A stretch of 6,498 nucleotides of DNA from Brevundimonas sp. UBA7534 (GTDB lineage: Bacteria > Pseudomonadota > Alphaproteobacteria > Caulobacterales > Caulobacteraceae), in the NCBI RefSeq assembly GCF_002479325.1, contig NZ_DLMO01000075.1, forward strand, positions 1 to 6,498. The letters are read 5' to 3'. The first letter of the stretch is position 1. Every line of letters begins with the position of its first letter. The notes under the pieces are model-generated. The model saw only the letters and a list, made by a program, of their open reading frames with translations, did not search any database and had not been told where the DNA came from. The position numbers and the translations under genes are program-made. Below are positions 5,677 to 6,498 of this stretch, piece by piece.

Positions 5677-6498
5677 TCAGGCGGCCTTGACCGCGGCGCC
5701 CCGGAAGGACGGGTCCAGGTCGCCGGAGGCGTAGCGGCGGGCCATCTGGGCGGTGGAGAGGGGGCGGATCCGGGAGGCCTGGCCCTCGCACCCGAACTGC
5801 TGGTAGCGCTCCATGCAGAGCTTCTTCATCGCCTCCTTGGCCGGCTTCAGATAGGCGCGGGGGTCGAACTCGCCCGGCTTCTCGGCCAGCACCTTGCGGA
5901 TGGCGCCGGTGATGGCCATGCGGTTGTCGGTGTCGATGTTGACCTTGCGCACGCCGTGCTTGATGCCGCGCTGAATCTCCTCGACCGGCACGCCCCAGGT
6001 CTGGGGCATCTGGCCGCCGTACTGATTGATGATGTCCTGAAGGTCCTGCGGCACCGAGGAGGAGCCGTGCATCACCAGGTGGGTGTTGGGCAGGCGGCGG
6101 TGGATGTCCTCGATTACGTTCATGGCCAGGATGTCGCCGTCCGGCTTCTTGGTGAACTTGTAGGCGCCGTGGCTGGTGCCCATGGCGATGGCCAGGGCGT
6201 CGACCTTGGTGGCTGCGACGAACTCGACCGCCTGATCCGGGTCGGTCAGCAGCTGGGAGTGGTCCAGCTTGCCCTCGAAGCCGTGGCCGTCCTCGGCTTC
6301 GCCCATGCCGGTTTCCAGGCTGCCCAGCACGCCCAGTTCGCCTTCCACCGAGACGCCGCAGGCGTGCGCCATCTCGACCACCCGGCGGGTGACGTCGAGA
6401 TTGTACTCGTAGGAGGCCGGGGTCTTGGCGTCCTCTTCCAGCGAACCGTCCATCATGACGCTGGTGAAGCCGTATTGGATGGCGGTGGCGCAGGTGGC
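5677..6498 (-). CDS. fbaA: Class II fructose-bisphosphate aldolase, C-terminal part (partial at right edge)
   Basis: This zinc-dependent cytoplasmic enzyme reversibly cleaves fructose 1,6-bisphosphate to dihydroxyacetone phosphate and glyceraldehyde 3-phosphate in glycolysis and gluconeogenesis. The frame is open to the right edge, so 273 residues are visible of a protein usually about 350 long; the upstream catalytic Asp/His block is outside. Visible landmarks in fragment numbering are YGFTSVMMDGSL (9-20), VEGELGVLGSLETG (51-64), zinc-ligand histidines in GTSHGAY (H110) and VMHGSSSVP (H144), and the phosphate/substrate segment KVNIDTDNR (175-183). The HGSSSVP form and the long C-terminal region (PRAYLKPA...) resemble the subtype annotated as Calvin-cycle aldolase (CbbA-like), which also occurs in non-autotrophs. 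The gene converges on the lipoprotein gene with a 7-bp gap. Confidence 0.96.
   Translation of the reverse strand, partial: ATCATAIQYGFTSVMMDGSLEEDAKTPASYEYNLDVTRRVVEMAHACGVSVEGELGVLGSLETGMGEAEDGHGFEGKLDHSQLLTDPDQAVEFVAATKVDALAIAMGTSHGAYKFTKKPDGDILAMNVIEDIHRRLPNTHLVMHGSSSVPQDLQDIINQYGGQMPQTWGVPVEEIQRGIKHGVRKVNIDTDNRMAITGAIRKVLAEKPGEFDPRAYLKPAKEAMKKLCMERYQQFGCEGQASRIRPLSTAQMARRYASGDLDPSFRGAAVKAA

Noticed and set aside
1..6498. Search for mobile elements, CRISPR arrays, tRNA/rRNA genes, toxin-antitoxin pairs and a new defence cluster.
   Set aside because: None seen. Gene density, composition and identities fit an ordinary core chromosome region.

Overview
The window is a compact, GC-rich chromosomal segment from an alphaproteobacterium. 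The best fit is Caulobacteraceae (Brevundimonas or Caulobacter-like). This rests on recalled resemblance of the sigma-32, the stand-alone receiver protein with its GPDRRR linker, and the DUF2799 lipoprotein to Caulobacteraceae proteins; no database was searched. It looks like a core-genome region: there are no insertion sequences, tRNAs, rRNAs, CRISPR repeats or prophage genes, and intergenic gaps are small.

Layout, left to right. (1) The 3' half of purA (adenylosuccinate synthetase, + strand) runs off the left edge. (2) A 267-residue two-component-type protein (+ strand) has a receiver domain and a C-terminal helical domain resembling a histidine phosphotransfer domain. The expected phosphoacceptor in each is replaced by glutamate. 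(3) rpoH, the heat-shock sigma factor (- strand), converges on it with an 11-bp gap. A 230-bp leader/promoter region lies upstream of rpoH and holds a good housekeeping-type promoter and short hairpins, one of which puts the Shine-Dalgarno sequence in its loop. (4) A - strand cluster runs rluD (23S rRNA pseudouridine synthase), then a small YjdJ-type GNAT acetyltransferase, then an exported ThuA-like protein, with 10-nt and 4-nt gaps, pointing toward rpoH. (5) Divergent from rluD is a DUF2799 lipoprotein with a long C-terminal coiled coil (+ strand). (6) The C-terminal 273 residues of a class II fructose-bisphosphate aldolase (- strand) run off the right edge.

How the genes relate. purA (AMP synthesis) and the aldolase (glycolysis/gluconeogenesis) are unrelated housekeeping genes. 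The rluD-GNAT-ThuA cluster is spaced like an operon, and no clear terminator separates it from rpoH, so read-through into rpoH is possible as well as initiation at rpoH's own promoter.

The most interesting items are the doubly glutamate-substituted receiver/HPt-like protein beside rpoH, and the extra C-terminal segment of the ThuA-like protein, which carries an HPDK motif resembling helices II-III of a J domain although the protein has a signal peptide. I see no clear evidence of a wholly new multi-gene system.
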